Below, in pieces: positions 1 to 9,435 of a stretch of DNA of 64,000 nt. This DNA is from Sphingomonas faeni (GTDB lineage: Bacteria > Pseudomonadota > Alphaproteobacteria > Sphingomonadales > Sphingomonadaceae): the NCBI RefSeq assembly GCF_030817315.1, contig NZ_JAUSZF010000001.1, positions 3,367,001 through 3,431,000 on the forward strand, written 5' to 3'. Position numbers and translations under genes: made by a program. Every line of letters starts with the position of its first letter. The first letter of the stretch is position 1. The notes under the pieces are model-generated. The model was not told the origin of the DNA. It saw nothing but the letters and a program-made list of their open reading frames with translations, and did not search any database.

Positions 1-102
1 TTGCGCGATGGCCGCGGCCGGAGCGAACACGGTCGCCGCAGCCGCACCGGCTGCGCCCAGGAACGCTGCGCGGCGAGAAAGTTCGGGTTGGGAATCTAGC
101 AT
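1..102 (-). CDS. Tat-exported protein, N-terminus only
   Basis: The gene runs off the left edge; only the first 34 residues are visible, from an ATG at 102. They form a twin-arginine signal: MLDSQPELSRRAAFLG, then an alanine-rich hydrophobic stretch ending AAAIAQ, which suggests cleavage near residue 34. The mature protein lies outside the window, so its function cannot be called. Tat export usually means a cofactor-containing or pre-folded periplasmic enzyme. Confidence refers to this being the start of an exported protein. Confidence 0.7.
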   Translation of the reverse strand, partial: MLDSQPELSRRAAFLGAAGAAAATVFAPAAAIAQ

Positions 103-466
103 CGTTCGGTCTCGCCTCAGTCATCGGTTGGGATGTTCGACGGGTGATACGGGGCCGTCCCTTGCGCGGGAATCATACTAAGGTTTCAATGTCCGGTCCG
201 GACCGCGCGCAGGAGCGCTCAAGTTGATTGCGCAAAACGCGGCCAATGCTCATGGACGGAACCGGTTCGGTCAGAGTTTGCTGCCGAGCCACCCATCAGT
301 CTGTCCGTGAAATAGAGGGCGTTGCCTAAATCTAAGTATGATGAACACGGGTTTGGACTACGGCTATTCTAGGCGGGATCGAGATGATCTCGGCGGTCCA
401 CGCCCGTCGTCTCCATCAATAATATCCCCGATACGTTCCGATGAGCGTTATCTGAAAGGCGAACCA
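103..466. other. Intergenic, divergent leader region
   Basis: This gap separates the minus-strand Tat protein from the HdeA-like gene and must hold both promoters. I see no gene, strong hairpin or recognisable operator. An upstream in-frame ATG at 338 could extend the next gene, but it would bury the signal peptide, so I reject it. Confidence 0.4.
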
Positions 467-829
467 ATGCGTTTTACCACTCTTATGATCGGCGGCCTTG
501 TGTCGTTCGCTTTGGCAGCCCCGGCGCTGTCGCAGGGCCCCAAAGCGGGTTTCTCCAACAAGAACGGCGTCGTGACCACCAGCCAGTTCGTAAAGACGCG
601 GGCGGGCGGCGAAGAGGTATCCTGCCAGGATTTCCTCGGCTTGTCGGACCAGCTCAAGCCTCAAGCCGTCTCCTATGTTCTAGGCATGAGCAAGGGGCGC
701 AATCCCGCGGTGAAGGTGGTGGATGTAACCAGCGTCGCCAAGATCGTGCCTGTGGTCGTCAGCACCTGTCGTTCGCGTCCGAAGGGCGCGTTGCGCGATA
801 CGGTCAGCACGGTGTTGTACCAGAGGTAA
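467..829 (+). CDS. HdeA-family periplasmic protein
   Basis: The product is 120 residues from ATG 467, which follows an AAAGG ribosome site. Residues 1-21 are a classic signal peptide (hydrophobic core, cleavage after ALS). The mature part has the HdeA pattern: a cysteine in VSCQDFLGL near residue 50, a KPQAVSYVLGMSKG segment, a VVDVTSVAKIVPVVV stretch, and a second cysteine in STCRSRP that would close the family disulfide. HdeA proteins are small acid-stress chaperones of the periplasm; alphaproteobacterial members are poorly studied and may do something else. The gene stands alone. The family call is from pattern memory, not a search. Confidence 0.65.
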   Translation: MRFTTLMIGGLVSFALAAPALSQGPKAGFSNKNGVVTTSQFVKTRAGGEEVSCQDFLGLSDQLKPQAVSYVLGMSKGRNPAVKVVDVTSVAKIVPVVVSTCRSRPKGALRDTVSTVLYQR

Positions 830-1154
830 TCTCCGGCGTAGGGTGGACTAGAGTCTGGTCCACCCATTCGTCCAGCGCGGCGGGATTGCCGCCCCGATCG
901 GCGCTTTCCCGTTCCGCCGGTCGGCGATCGTCTCTTCGCCCGAAGCGGCAGGGATGCTCGTCATGAGCATCAGGCGCTGGTCCGTTTGACGGGTGGTTCT
1001 ATAGATCGTTCGACTACCGGGCGTGTGCCTGTTCGCGGCGCAGCAACTGTCCACATCCGGACAGGCGCTGTTGATCGGCGAAAGAGAGTTGCGTCCAACT
1101 GTACGCAGTCTATCAAGATGTTTCGTTTTCGGAACATTCGGGTAGGGCGCTGTC
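830..1154. other. Intergenic, no gene seen
   Basis: The stretch lies between the HdeA-like gene and the sensor kinase, both on the plus strand. Short open frames on either strand show no recognisable domain. It presumably holds the kinase promoter. I see no clear terminator or operator. Confidence 0.4.
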
Positions 1155-4100
1155 ATGGCATGGGAGGGTAGATGCCTCTCGACGGGTGTTCGTCGCCTGC
1201 TCATCTGGACCCTCTTGGTGGGTGCGGGTTGCAGCGTCGATGCTCAGAAAGTCGCGCCTCACGCTCAACACCGGTCGGACGCGCGGCTCAGCCAGTTCAA
1301 GCACGATCGGTGGACGCAGGACGATGGTGCGCCCATTAACATCGGCGACATAGCGCAAACTCCTGACGGCTACCTTTGGGTCGGCGCGCGTGACGGCTTG
1401 TGGCGTTTCGACGGTGTTGTCTTCGAGAGAATCCACGCTCCGAAGGGGTCCGCGATGGTCGACGCGGGCGTGCAGCGTTTGTTCGTTACGAGCACCGGCA
1501 AGCTCTGGGTGGGCTTTGCGCAGAGTGCCGGGGTGGCGGTGTACGAGGCGGGCGGGCTGATCGATCAGAAACTTCCCCGATCGCCTCCCGTCATCACCAA
1601 CATCACCGAAGGTCCGGACGGGGCGATATGGGTCGAGTGGGGCGGCATCTCCAACCGCCTCTGGCGATTCAGAGGCGGTTCTTGGCGACTGGCGGATAGC
1701 GACACGGGCTTGCCGCAAGGCTACTTGATGGGGCTCACTCCGGCGCGCAACGGCAGGTTGTGGATCCCTGTCATGGCGCCGAATCAAAACGGAGCCGGTC
1801 TCGCGTATGCCGTTCCCGGCGAACGTAGGTTCCGTTGGGTAGGAGGAAGGTTCGACTATCCGAATTTGGCCGAGGACGGTCGCGGCCGAATTTGGGTGAC
1901 GGACCGGCATGGCACGATACTGAGTCGCGATGAGACCGGCGCGGCGGCCGTTGAGAAGCTACATTATCCGGCAGTACCCGGCGTACGTCTCCCCGATCTG
2001 ACCTTCGACACGCGCGGCGGCGCCTGGGGAGCAACGCAGTCGAACGGCGTCTTCCGGATATCCTCCGTCGGTCAGCACACGACCGCCCCGCGAAAGCAGG
2101 TAGAGCACTTCTCCGTGCGCGACGGATTGTCTTCCGACATAACCAAACGGACTTTCGTCGATCGGGAGGGAGACATCTGGATCGCTACGGACGGCGGCTT
2201 GGATAGATTTCGCTTCGCGGATGTGCATTCCGTCCCGGTGATCCCAGCTGATCCGATCGACGGCATAGCACTGACGGCATCCCGCGACGGAACCGTGTAT
2301 GCCCGGGCAAGAAGGACCCTTTATCGCATCGGGGCGGGGGAACAGCCGAAGGTTCTCATCAGCGATTTCAAAGCGGAGGCTTTGTGTTCGGCGGCCAACG
2401 GCTCGATATGGCTCGTACAGCGGAAGCACATCTTCAAAATCGATCAGCAGGCCCGGCGTGAACTGTTCGGTACGCCATCCGACTCCATACTCGACTGCGC
2501 GGAGGACGGTCTCGGCAGGCTGTGGGTCCTGACGGGGATTCGTGACGCGTGGTGGCACGACCTGCGCGGATGGCACAGAGCGGCTCTGGCCGAATCATCG
2601 ACGTTGGGATCAGGAATTGCCGCTAGTTCGGACGGGGCGGCGTTCGCCAGCACGGGCTCGATCCTGACCGTCATCTCGGGTAGCCGGCGTCGACGCATAG
2701 ACATGTCGCGCCTGTCGCTAGGCGACATCACCAATGTCGACGCGAGCGCTGGCGGCTTCCTCATCTCGACGACCAGCGGGCTCGTTCGCGTCCGCGGGGA
2801 CAAGATTCGATATCTGGATTCCGCCCGCTATCCTTGGGTCAAGGCGTTGCGCACCATTGTCCAGACGCCTCGCGGGGAAACCTGGCTGTACGGAGCCGAG
2901 GGAATAAGCCGGGTGCGGACGGCAGATCTTGACGGCGCGTTCGCGTCTCCAGGCAGCAAGATCAGTCGAAGGCTCTTCGATTTTCACGACGGACTTCCAG
3001 GGGGCCCTCAGCGGCAGGGTTTCGTCGGAAGACAGGCGGTCTTGGACGCCACCGGCCGAATTTGGCTCGCGACCTCCGCAGGTTTGGCGACCATCGATCC
3101 GAAGGCGATCAACGACGACAGGCCACCGCTCCGCGTTTCAATTCGAAGTATCGCTGCTGGAACCAGTCTCTACCGCGATCCGACGAAGATGACGCTTGCG
3201 GCGGGCACGACCTCCGTCACAATCAGCTACACGGCAGCCAGCTTATCCGCCCCCGAGAGGGTGCAGTTCCGCTATCGGTTGCAAGGCGTTGACGAAGGTT
3301 GGACTTTCGCCGGAGCGCGGCGGGCGACGACGTACACGAACTTGGGGCCCGGCACATACCGCTTTCAGGTCAAGGCGGCGAACGAGGCGGGCGAATGGAG
3401 CCCGAGCAGCGCAGTGCTCCAGTTCGAGATTCGGCCCACCTTCCTGCAGAGTTGGTCCTTCAGAGCTTTGTGTGTTCTCGGCATGCTCGCGTCCCTCTGG
3501 GTCGCGCACCGCTTGCGAACCCGGGCCGTCGCCCGGCAGGTTCGCGCTCGCATGGCGGAACGGCACGACGAGCGCGAACGCATTGCCCGCGAGTTGCATG
3601 ACACCCTCCTGCAGTCCGTCCATGCTTTGATATTGCGGTTCCAGCATGTCGCGGAACAGCTGCCCGTCGAGCAGCCGGCCAGAAGGAGCCTGGAGGATGC
3701 TCTGGACGGTGCGGAGGCGGTGATAGCGCAGGGTCGGGATCGGGTCAGGGCGTTGCGACCGTCGAGCCCCGCTGACGACGTGGAGAAGCTTCTGACCGAT
3801 ATCGTCGGAGCACAGCAGTTCCGTCTGCCTGCTGTTCGCACGATCGAGTCGGTCGGCGACCGGCGTTCCTTAAGCGCGTCGGCTGCTGACGAGATCGCAG
3901 CGATCGCAAGCGAAGCCCTGTCCAACATCGCCCGTCATGCACAAGCGAACCGGCTGGACATCGCGATAGGCTACGGCCCTCAAGCGCTGACCGTACGGAT
4001 TCGTGACGATGGGGTCGGTCTGGACCCCTTGGTTCTTCGTGAGGGAGGGCGCGATGGACATTACGGGCTTACCGGCATGCGGGAGAGGGCCCGAAAACTG

Positions 4101-4271
4101 GCCGCCGACATCATCTTCGACAACGCCGCGGACGGTGGCACGGAGGTCACGCTCATCGTGCCGGCTTCGACCGCGTTCGCCCCCGTGCCTGCGAGGCGCA
4201 TCAGAAGGACTAAGGGCCGCTGGTTCGGATTTCTTCGAGCGCGGAATGCCGATCCGCGCGACGCGGGCTGA
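1155..4271 (+). CDS. Propeller-domain sensor histidine kinase
   Basis: This is a 1038-residue membrane sensor kinase of the two-component regulator propeller type. The N-terminus has a hydrophobic export segment (LLIWTLLVGAGC), possibly a lipobox. Residues about 50-670 carry repeated WVGxxxGLWRF / IWIATDGGLDRF blades of a periplasmic beta-propeller. A Y_Y_Y domain follows (about 690-765, ending TYRFQVKAANEAGEWSP), then a transmembrane helix (about 770-792), a HisKA_3 dimerisation domain with phospho-acceptor His815 in RELHDTLLQ, and an HATPase_c domain with N-box Asn924 and DDGVGL. Such kinases often sense carbohydrates or envelope signals and pair with a LuxR/NarL-type regulator, but none is adjacent. 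All catalytic motifs appear intact. Confidence 0.88.
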   Translation: MAWEGRCLSTGVRRLLIWTLLVGAGCSVDAQKVAPHAQHRSDARLSQFKHDRWTQDDGAPINIGDIAQTPDGYLWVGARDGLWRFDGVVFERIHAPKGSAMVDAGVQRLFVTSTGKLWVGFAQSAGVAVYEAGGLIDQKLPRSPPVITNITEGPDGAIWVEWGGISNRLWRFRGGSWRLADSDTGLPQGYLMGLTPARNGRLWIPVMAPNQNGAGLAYAVPGERRFRWVGGRFDYPNLAEDGRGRIWVTDRHGTILSRDETGAAAVEKLHYPAVPGVRLPDLTFDTRGGAWGATQSNGVFRISSVGQHTTAPRKQVEHFSVRDGLSSDITKRTFVDREGDIWIATDGGLDRFRFADVHSVPVIPADPIDGIALTASRDGTVYARARRTLYRIGAGEQPKVLISDFKAEALCSAANGSIWLVQRKHIFKIDQQARRELFGTPSDSILDCAEDGLGRLWVLTGIRDAWWHDLRGWHRAALAESSTLGSGIAASSDGAAFASTGSILTVISGSRRRRIDMSRLSLGDITNVDASAGGFLISTTSGLVRVRGDKIRYLDSARYPWVKALRTIVQTPRGETWLYGAEGISRVRTADLDGAFASPGSKISRRLFDFHDGLPGGPQRQGFVGRQAVLDATGRIWLATSAGLATIDPKAINDDRPPLRVSIRSIAAGTSLYRDPTKMTLAAGTTSVTISYTAASLSAPERVQFRYRLQGVDEGWTFAGARRATTYTNLGPGTYRFQVKAANEAGEWSPSSAVLQFEIRPTFLQSWSFRALCVLGMLASLWVAHRLRTRAVARQVRARMAERHDERERIARELHDTLLQSVHALILRFQHVAEQLPVEQPARRSLEDALDGAEAVIAQGRDRVRALRPSSPADDVEKLLTDIVGAQQFRLPAVRTIESVGDRRSLSASAADEIAAIASEALSNIARHAQANRLDIAIGYGPQALTVRIRDDGVGLDPLVLREGGRDGHYGLTGMRERARKLAADIIFDNAADGGTEVTLIVPASTAFAPVPARRIRRTKGRWFGFLRARNADPRDAG

Positions 4272-4420
4272 TTCCTCCCATCGGTCGACTGCCCGCTTGG
4301 CCTGACGACGGAGCCGGTCAAGCCCTTGATGAATAACGCGGCGGCGGGATTTGCACGTCGATGACGTAATCCGCCTCCGATGGCCAAGCCTGGGGGAACC
4401 AAGCTTGATCGGCGCGTTGG

Positions 4421-6607
4421 ATGCGGATGGGATCAAAGCCACACATGTCCGTCGGCGCGAATGGCGAACCGATCAGTCCACCCGGATCCGCCGACGGGTC
4501 GAGCATCCGCGTGGACGGACGCTGCAAAGTCAGCGGCACTGCAGAGTTTCCAGGCGACGTGCGACCTCCCGGGGTGTGCTACGGAGCGCTCGCGACCAGC
4601 GCCATAGCCCGCGGTCGTATGGTCGGCATCGATCCTTCGGTAGCCGAGGCGAGTCCCGGCGTCCTCCTCGTGCTTACGCATCTCAACGTCGAAGGCGAAA
4701 TCGCACACGTCGACCATCTGATGGCCGGGGGATGGGCGAACAGCTCCCATCGACCTCTGAGTTCGCCCGATATCCACTACGCCGGCCAGATCGTGGCTCT
4801 GGTGGTTGCCGAGACTGCGGAGCAGGCGAGAGACGCGGTGCATCTGCTCGAAATCACATACGAACCCTCTTCCCACGTTGGACGCATGGACGACCCAAAT
4901 GCGAAATCGGAACGGCTTGCTGCCCTACGACCGGGATACCGCGATCGTCGGTCCGGCGATGCCGAAGCCGGCTTCGTCCGATCGACCGTGGTTATTGAGC
5001 AGCGGTACTCCACGCCCGTTCAACACCAACATCCCCTCGAGCTTCCGTCGACGACCTGCGTCTGGTCGGGCGATCATCTTACCGTCTTCGAGCCGACGCG
5101 CTTCGTAGGCGCCTTGAAGCACGGACTGGCTGCGCAACTGGGTATCGTTCCCGAGCGCGTCAGAGTGGTCTCGCCGTTCATCGGAGGCCATTTCGGGTCG
5201 AAGATGGCGTTGTCCCAGCATACGGCGCTGGCGGCGGTGGCCGCGCGCCGCATCGGACGGGCTGTGCAGGCAGGAGTGAGCCGGGCGGACGCGACGACGT
5301 TCGCCAACCACCGCACGGAGACGTCCCATACGGTCAAGCTGGGTGCGGACCGCCGCGGACTGCTCCTTGCCATGGCGCATTCCGCGACTGCTGCGACATC
5401 GCGCTTCGACACGTTCGCCATGGAAGGCACCGATGTCAGTACCGCCCTGTACGCCTGCCCGAACGTCCGGGCTGAGGAACGCGTTGCGCGCGTTGACCGC
5501 AACACGCCCGGTCCGATGCGTGCGCCGCCCGAGACGACCTATCTCTTCGCGTTGGAAAGCGCGATGGACGAGCTCGCGCACGAGCTAGCCGTCGATCCTA
5601 TCGAACTGCGTCGGCTGAACGACACTCAGGTCGACACGGTCGCCGGGCGGCCTTTCACGACGAGACCGCTGATGCGGTGCTTCGATGAAGGAGCGTCCGC
5701 GTTCGGGTGGAACGCCAGATCCGTCGTGCCGGGCGAAGCGCGCTCCGGTGAATGGTTGATCGGGCACGGGTGCGCGGCCGCCGCCCTGCCGACGAAGATC
5801 GGGTCCGCGTCCATTCGGGTCACCCGGTCGCCGGACGGAACCGTCCTCGTCGAAACCGCACACCACGAGATCGGGAACGGCCTCTATACGATTCTTGCGC
5901 TGACAGCGTCGGACAGGCTTGGCGTTCCGGTCGACCGGGTTTCGGTCCATCTCGGCGACACGACGCTGCCCCCGTCCGGGATATCCGGAGGATCCTCGAC
6001 GACTGCGACACTGATCAACGCGCTTGCGCAGGCTTGTAGGCAACTGAACGAGAGTCGCGCCGGGGAAGGGGGCAGCGTCGAAATCATGTTCGGCGATGCG
6101 GCTACGAGCGCGAAAGCGCGCGAGGATCTCGAGAGGGGGCACATCGGCTTGGCAAGTTCGTCCGCGGAGGCGCTCGCATGGGCCTTCGGCGCCCACTTCA
6201 TCGAGGTGGGCGTCCATGTCGCGACCGCCGAGATTCGCGTGCGGCGTCATGTGGGGGCGTTCGCTGCCGGCCGGATCGTCAACCCGGTACTCGCCCGGAG
6301 TCAGCTTCTGGGCGGCATGATATGGGGGCAGAGTTCCGCCCTGTTCGAGGAGACGGTCGTCGACAAATCATCCGGCAGCTACGTCAATCGGGACTTCGGA
6401 GAGTATCTGGTGCCGACTGCAGCGGACGTCGGCGACATGACAGTGATAATCGTTCCGGATCAGGATCCCGAGGTGAACGCCGAAGGCGTCAAGGGACTGG
6501 GAGAGATAGGTATCGCCGGCGTCAACGCCGCAGTTGCCAACGCGGTGTTCAACGCCACCGGCCGTCGCATCAGGAACCTACCGATCCGCCTGGATGCTCT
6601 GCTGTGA
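4421..6607 (+). CDS. Xanthine dehydrogenase-family molybdopterin subunit
   Basis: The product is a 728-residue large subunit of the xanthine dehydrogenase/aldehyde oxidase family, close in length to YagR/PaoC types. It shows the small-domain start (IRVDGRCKVSGTAEFPGDV), the molybdopterin loop FIGGHFGSK, RAPPETTYLFALESAMDELA, and KGLGEIG holding the catalytic Glu695. Such enzymes hydroxylate aldehydes or N-heterocycles and normally need separate 2Fe-2S and FAD subunits. Neither is visible on either side, so partners must be encoded elsewhere or the gene is a leftover. The start is uncertain: ATG 4421, 4427 and 4445 are all in frame and none has a good ribosome site; the conserved part begins near residue 25. 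Confidence 0.88.
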   Translation: MRMGSKPHMSVGANGEPISPPGSADGSSIRVDGRCKVSGTAEFPGDVRPPGVCYGALATSAIARGRMVGIDPSVAEASPGVLLVLTHLNVEGEIAHVDHLMAGGWANSSHRPLSSPDIHYAGQIVALVVAETAEQARDAVHLLEITYEPSSHVGRMDDPNAKSERLAALRPGYRDRRSGDAEAGFVRSTVVIEQRYSTPVQHQHPLELPSTTCVWSGDHLTVFEPTRFVGALKHGLAAQLGIVPERVRVVSPFIGGHFGSKMALSQHTALAAVAARRIGRAVQAGVSRADATTFANHRTETSHTVKLGADRRGLLLAMAHSATAATSRFDTFAMEGTDVSTALYACPNVRAEERVARVDRNTPGPMRAPPETTYLFALESAMDELAHELAVDPIELRRLNDTQVDTVAGRPFTTRPLMRCFDEGASAFGWNARSVVPGEARSGEWLIGHGCAAAALPTKIGSASIRVTRSPDGTVLVETAHHEIGNGLYTILALTASDRLGVPVDRVSVHLGDTTLPPSGISGGSSTTATLINALAQACRQLNESRAGEGGSVEIMFGDAATSAKAREDLERGHIGLASSSAEALAWAFGAHFIEVGVHVATAEIRVRRHVGAFAAGRIVNPVLARSQLLGGMIWGQSSALFEETVVDKSSGSYVNRDFGEYLVPTAADVGDMTVIIVPDQDPEVNAEGVKGLGEIGIAGVNAAVANAVFNATGRRIRNLPIRLDALL

Positions 6608-6988
6608 TCTACACCCGGAAGCCCAGCGGTCGTTGGCCTCCGCGGAAGTTCGGGACGGCTGACTTGACGGACGGATAATCTAAACGCCCGGACTGCGGGG
6701 CAAGCCGCTCGATGCAGGTCGCGATCTGCTGCTTTCCGACGATGCTCTCCTGCCGCGCCCGCCGACGCGTCCTGGGTCGAGCGGGTCAGGCGCTCCGGCG
6801 ATGCATCGGCCAACGATCACCGGTTCCATAAGCGATCGGCCACGACGGTTCCGGGGGGAGCGGACGGACCATTCGGCCGCTAGGCTCGCGCCCGGCCGTC
6901 GAGACCGGTACGCGAGCGAGCATGAGCCAGGCGTACATGGCGGGATAACCGAACCGCGAGCAGCTGGATGGCCCGGGCGACGGCGGTA
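6608..6988. other. Intergenic, convergent
   Basis: The gap lies between two converging genes. Open frames on both strands look like GC-rich noise and match nothing I know. No strong hairpin with a T-tract was found. Confidence 0.35.
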
Positions 6989-8185
6989 TCAGCGCTTCTT
7001 GAGGAGGCTGAACATCTGAAGTGCGGTCGCCATGACCGACAGGAGAATGCCGAGGCCTACGACGCCGGCCCAACCGGCCATAGCCCACGCTGCCGTTGCA
7101 GCCGCCGAGCCGACCGCGCCACCAAGGAACATCGCTCCCATGAAGATCGTGTTCAGGCGAGCACGTGCTTCGGGGCGAAGCGCGTAGACCACATGCTGAT
7201 TGGACACCAAGGCGCTCTGAACCGCGAAGTCCAAGACGACGACTCCAACCACCAAACCCGCCACGGACGTCCACAGCCCGAACAACGCCCACGAGGCGAG
7301 CGTCAGTACGGCGCCGAAAGCGATGACCTTGTGCGGGCCGCGCTTGTCGGCGAACCTTCCGGCCAGGGGCGCGGCGAGAATGCCGACAGCTCCGACGATG
7401 CCGAACAGTCCGGCAACGTCAGCGCCGAGGCTGAACCGTGGTTCCTGCAGTCGGAGTGCCAGGATCGTCCAGAACGCGGTGAAGGCGGCGAAGATCAGCG
7501 CCTGGGTCACGGCGGCGAGACGGAGTTCCCCGAACTCGCGCCAGAGTCCCGCAAGCGAATGCAGCAGCCCTCCGTAGGTGAGGTCGCTTGTGGGCTGGCT
7601 GCGCGGAAGTTTGATCGCCATCCACGCGCCGGCGAGAAGAGCCATCGGGACGCCAAGCCAGAACATCTCACGCCAGCCGGCGTGTGTCGCCACGAAACCA
7701 GCCAGCGTACGGCTGAGCAATATGCCGCACAGCACACCCGACATCACGGTCCCGACCGTTGCCCCGCGTTTCTCCGGCGCGGACAGATGGGCTGCAAGCG
7801 GTACAATCTGCTGGGCGACGGTCGATGCCACGCCCAGGAGCAGGGAGGCCGCCACGACCAGCCCGGCGGTCGGGGCCGAGGCGGCGGCGACTAGCGCCGC
7901 TGCCAGCACCACGAACTGGACGACTATGAGCCGCTTCCGTTCGATCAGATCGCCCAGCGGGACGAGAAGGAACAGCCCGGCCGCATATCCCAACTGTGTG
8001 GCAGTCGGGATCAGGCCGGTCATGCTTCCGGGAAGCTCCTTCTCCATGATCCCCAGCATCGGCTGATTATAGTATATGTTTGCGACTGCGACGCCGGCCG
8101 CGACGGCCATGGCGAACGTCAGGCCCTTTGTGAGAACCGAATCCGACCGAACGGACCCGGGCGTAGTCTGCGCTATCGATATCAT
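6989..8185 (-). CDS. MFS drug/metabolite exporter
   Basis: This is a 398-residue major facilitator with about 12 hydrophobic segments. Features include [13 protein letters not shown] in TM1, an MFS motif-A-like loop [11 protein letters not shown] after TM2, and a repeat of that loop in the second half ([12 protein letters not shown]). It resembles the YnfM/arabinose-efflux-like exporters common in Proteobacteria. I place the start at 8185 because AGGAG lies six bases before that ATG; a longer frame adds 22 implausible arginine-rich residues. A LysR gene starts 150 bp away in the opposite direction, so it probably controls this exporter. Substrate unknown. Confidence 0.85.
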   Translation of the reverse strand: MISIAQTTPGSVRSDSVLTKGLTFAMAVAAGVAVANIYYNQPMLGIMEKELPGSMTGLIPTATQLGYAAGLFLLVPLGDLIERKRLIVVQFVVLAAALVAAASAPTAGLVVAASLLLGVASTVAQQIVPLAAHLSAPEKRGATVGTVMSGVLCGILLSRTLAGFVATHAGWREMFWLGVPMALLAGAWMAIKLPRSQPTSDLTYGGLLHSLAGLWREFGELRLAAVTQALIFAAFTAFWTILALRLQEPRFSLGADVAGLFGIVGAVGILAAPLAGRFADKRGPHKVIAFGAVLTLASWALFGLWTSVAGLVVGVVVLDFAVQSALVSNQHVVYALRPEARARLNTIFMGAMFLGGAVGSAAATAAWAMAGWAGVVGLGILLSVMATALQMFSLLKKR

Positions 8186-8334
8186 GACAAGCTCCTGACG
8201 GCCCTGCCGCCTTCGATGAGAGGGCTCGTTCGCCCGGCTGGGCCAGCGCATCCCTGATCAATCGGATGTAGATTGTGCCGACCGTCGCCGGTAGCGTCAC
8301 GGTTCAAGAAGCCGCCTTACCGAAAAACGATGCA

Positions 8335-9225
8335 ATGAACCTCGCCGACCTCGCAATCTTCGTCGAAGCGATAAAGGAAGGTAGCCTCGCCGCCGCCGGC
8401 CGCCGCATCGGCATCACGCCGATGGCCGCTTCGCGAAGGCTCTCTGCACTTGAAGCGGAACTGGGCACGCGACTGGTCCATCGAACCACCAGATCGCTTT
8501 CGCCCACGACCGAAGGCGAGGCGTTTCTTCCGCACGCGGAGACGATGCTCAAAGAGGAAGCTGACGCGAGGGCTGCAATACGGCCCGCTGACGCGGGCGC
8601 GACCGGCCTTCTGCGCGTGACGGCGTCCGTTCCCTTCGGTCGCAAGGTGCTGGTCCCGATGGCCGCCCAATTCATGCGACGCCATCCGGAACTGCGCCTC
8701 GATCTGCAACTGATCGACGGCGTCGTCGACATCGTGGAGCAGGGCGTCGATCTCGCCATCCGCATCGGCGAACTGCGGGACAACCTGCTGGTGGCACGGC
8801 GTATGGCCAGCAATCCCCGGCGTCTCTACATGTCGCCCCAGTACCTCGGCGTGGCCGGCTTGCCCGCATCCGTCGTCGAACTGGGCGGACACGAGTGTCT
8901 GACCATGTCCGGCGTGACACACTGGACATTCGAACGGGAAGGGCGATCGTTCCAGCAGCGCATCTCCGGCCGCTTCACCGCCAACAGCGTCGAGGCTCTT
9001 CACCAAGCCTGTCTGGACGGATTGGGCATCGCGCCGCTCTCCACATGGAACACGGACGAAGACGTTGCTTCGGGACGATTGGTAGAGGTCGAGCTGCGGG
9101 ATGCGGTACTGCCGGATCGAGGTATCTGGGCGGTCTACCCGTCAGCACGGCTCGTCCCTCAGAAGGTGCGTCTCTTCACAGACGCCCTTCGCACTCATCT
9201 TGTCCCGAAAGACGCAGCCGCCTAG
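8335..9225 (+). CDS. LysR-family transcriptional regulator
   Basis: The product is 296 residues. The N-terminal winged HTH is clear (MNLADLAIFVEAIKEGSL, then AAGRRIGITPMAASRRLSALEAELG and RLVHRTTRSLSPT), followed by a substrate-binding domain (about 90-290) with the usual DLAIRIGEL motif. The ATG at 8335 fits the family's normal start; an upstream GTG would add 20 residues. It is divergent from the MFS exporter, the standard layout for a LysR that activates its neighbour in response to that transporter's substrate. The ligand cannot be inferred. Confidence 0.9.
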   Translation: MNLADLAIFVEAIKEGSLAAAGRRIGITPMAASRRLSALEAELGTRLVHRTTRSLSPTTEGEAFLPHAETMLKEEADARAAIRPADAGATGLLRVTASVPFGRKVLVPMAAQFMRRHPELRLDLQLIDGVVDIVEQGVDLAIRIGELRDNLLVARRMASNPRRLYMSPQYLGVAGLPASVVELGGHECLTMSGVTHWTFEREGRSFQQRISGRFTANSVEALHQACLDGLGIAPLSTWNTDEDVASGRLVEVELRDAVLPDRGIWAVYPSARLVPQKVRLFTDALRTHLVPKDAAA

Positions 9226-9435
9226 CCCTAGGGAGGGGGCTCGGCGTGCTGCTCGGGCGGTCTCAGCCCGTCGATCGAGGCTTCTTTCGAGCCGTCGATC
9301 CCCTCCGCCGCGTTTCAAACCGCCGGAATGCGGAGGACGGTACATCGGCGTACACCGCTCCGTATTCCGGCCCCGTTCGATACGTAGCCGGCACCGTCCA
9401 GGCTGGACTGCGCCGACACTGCCGATCCTACGTCC

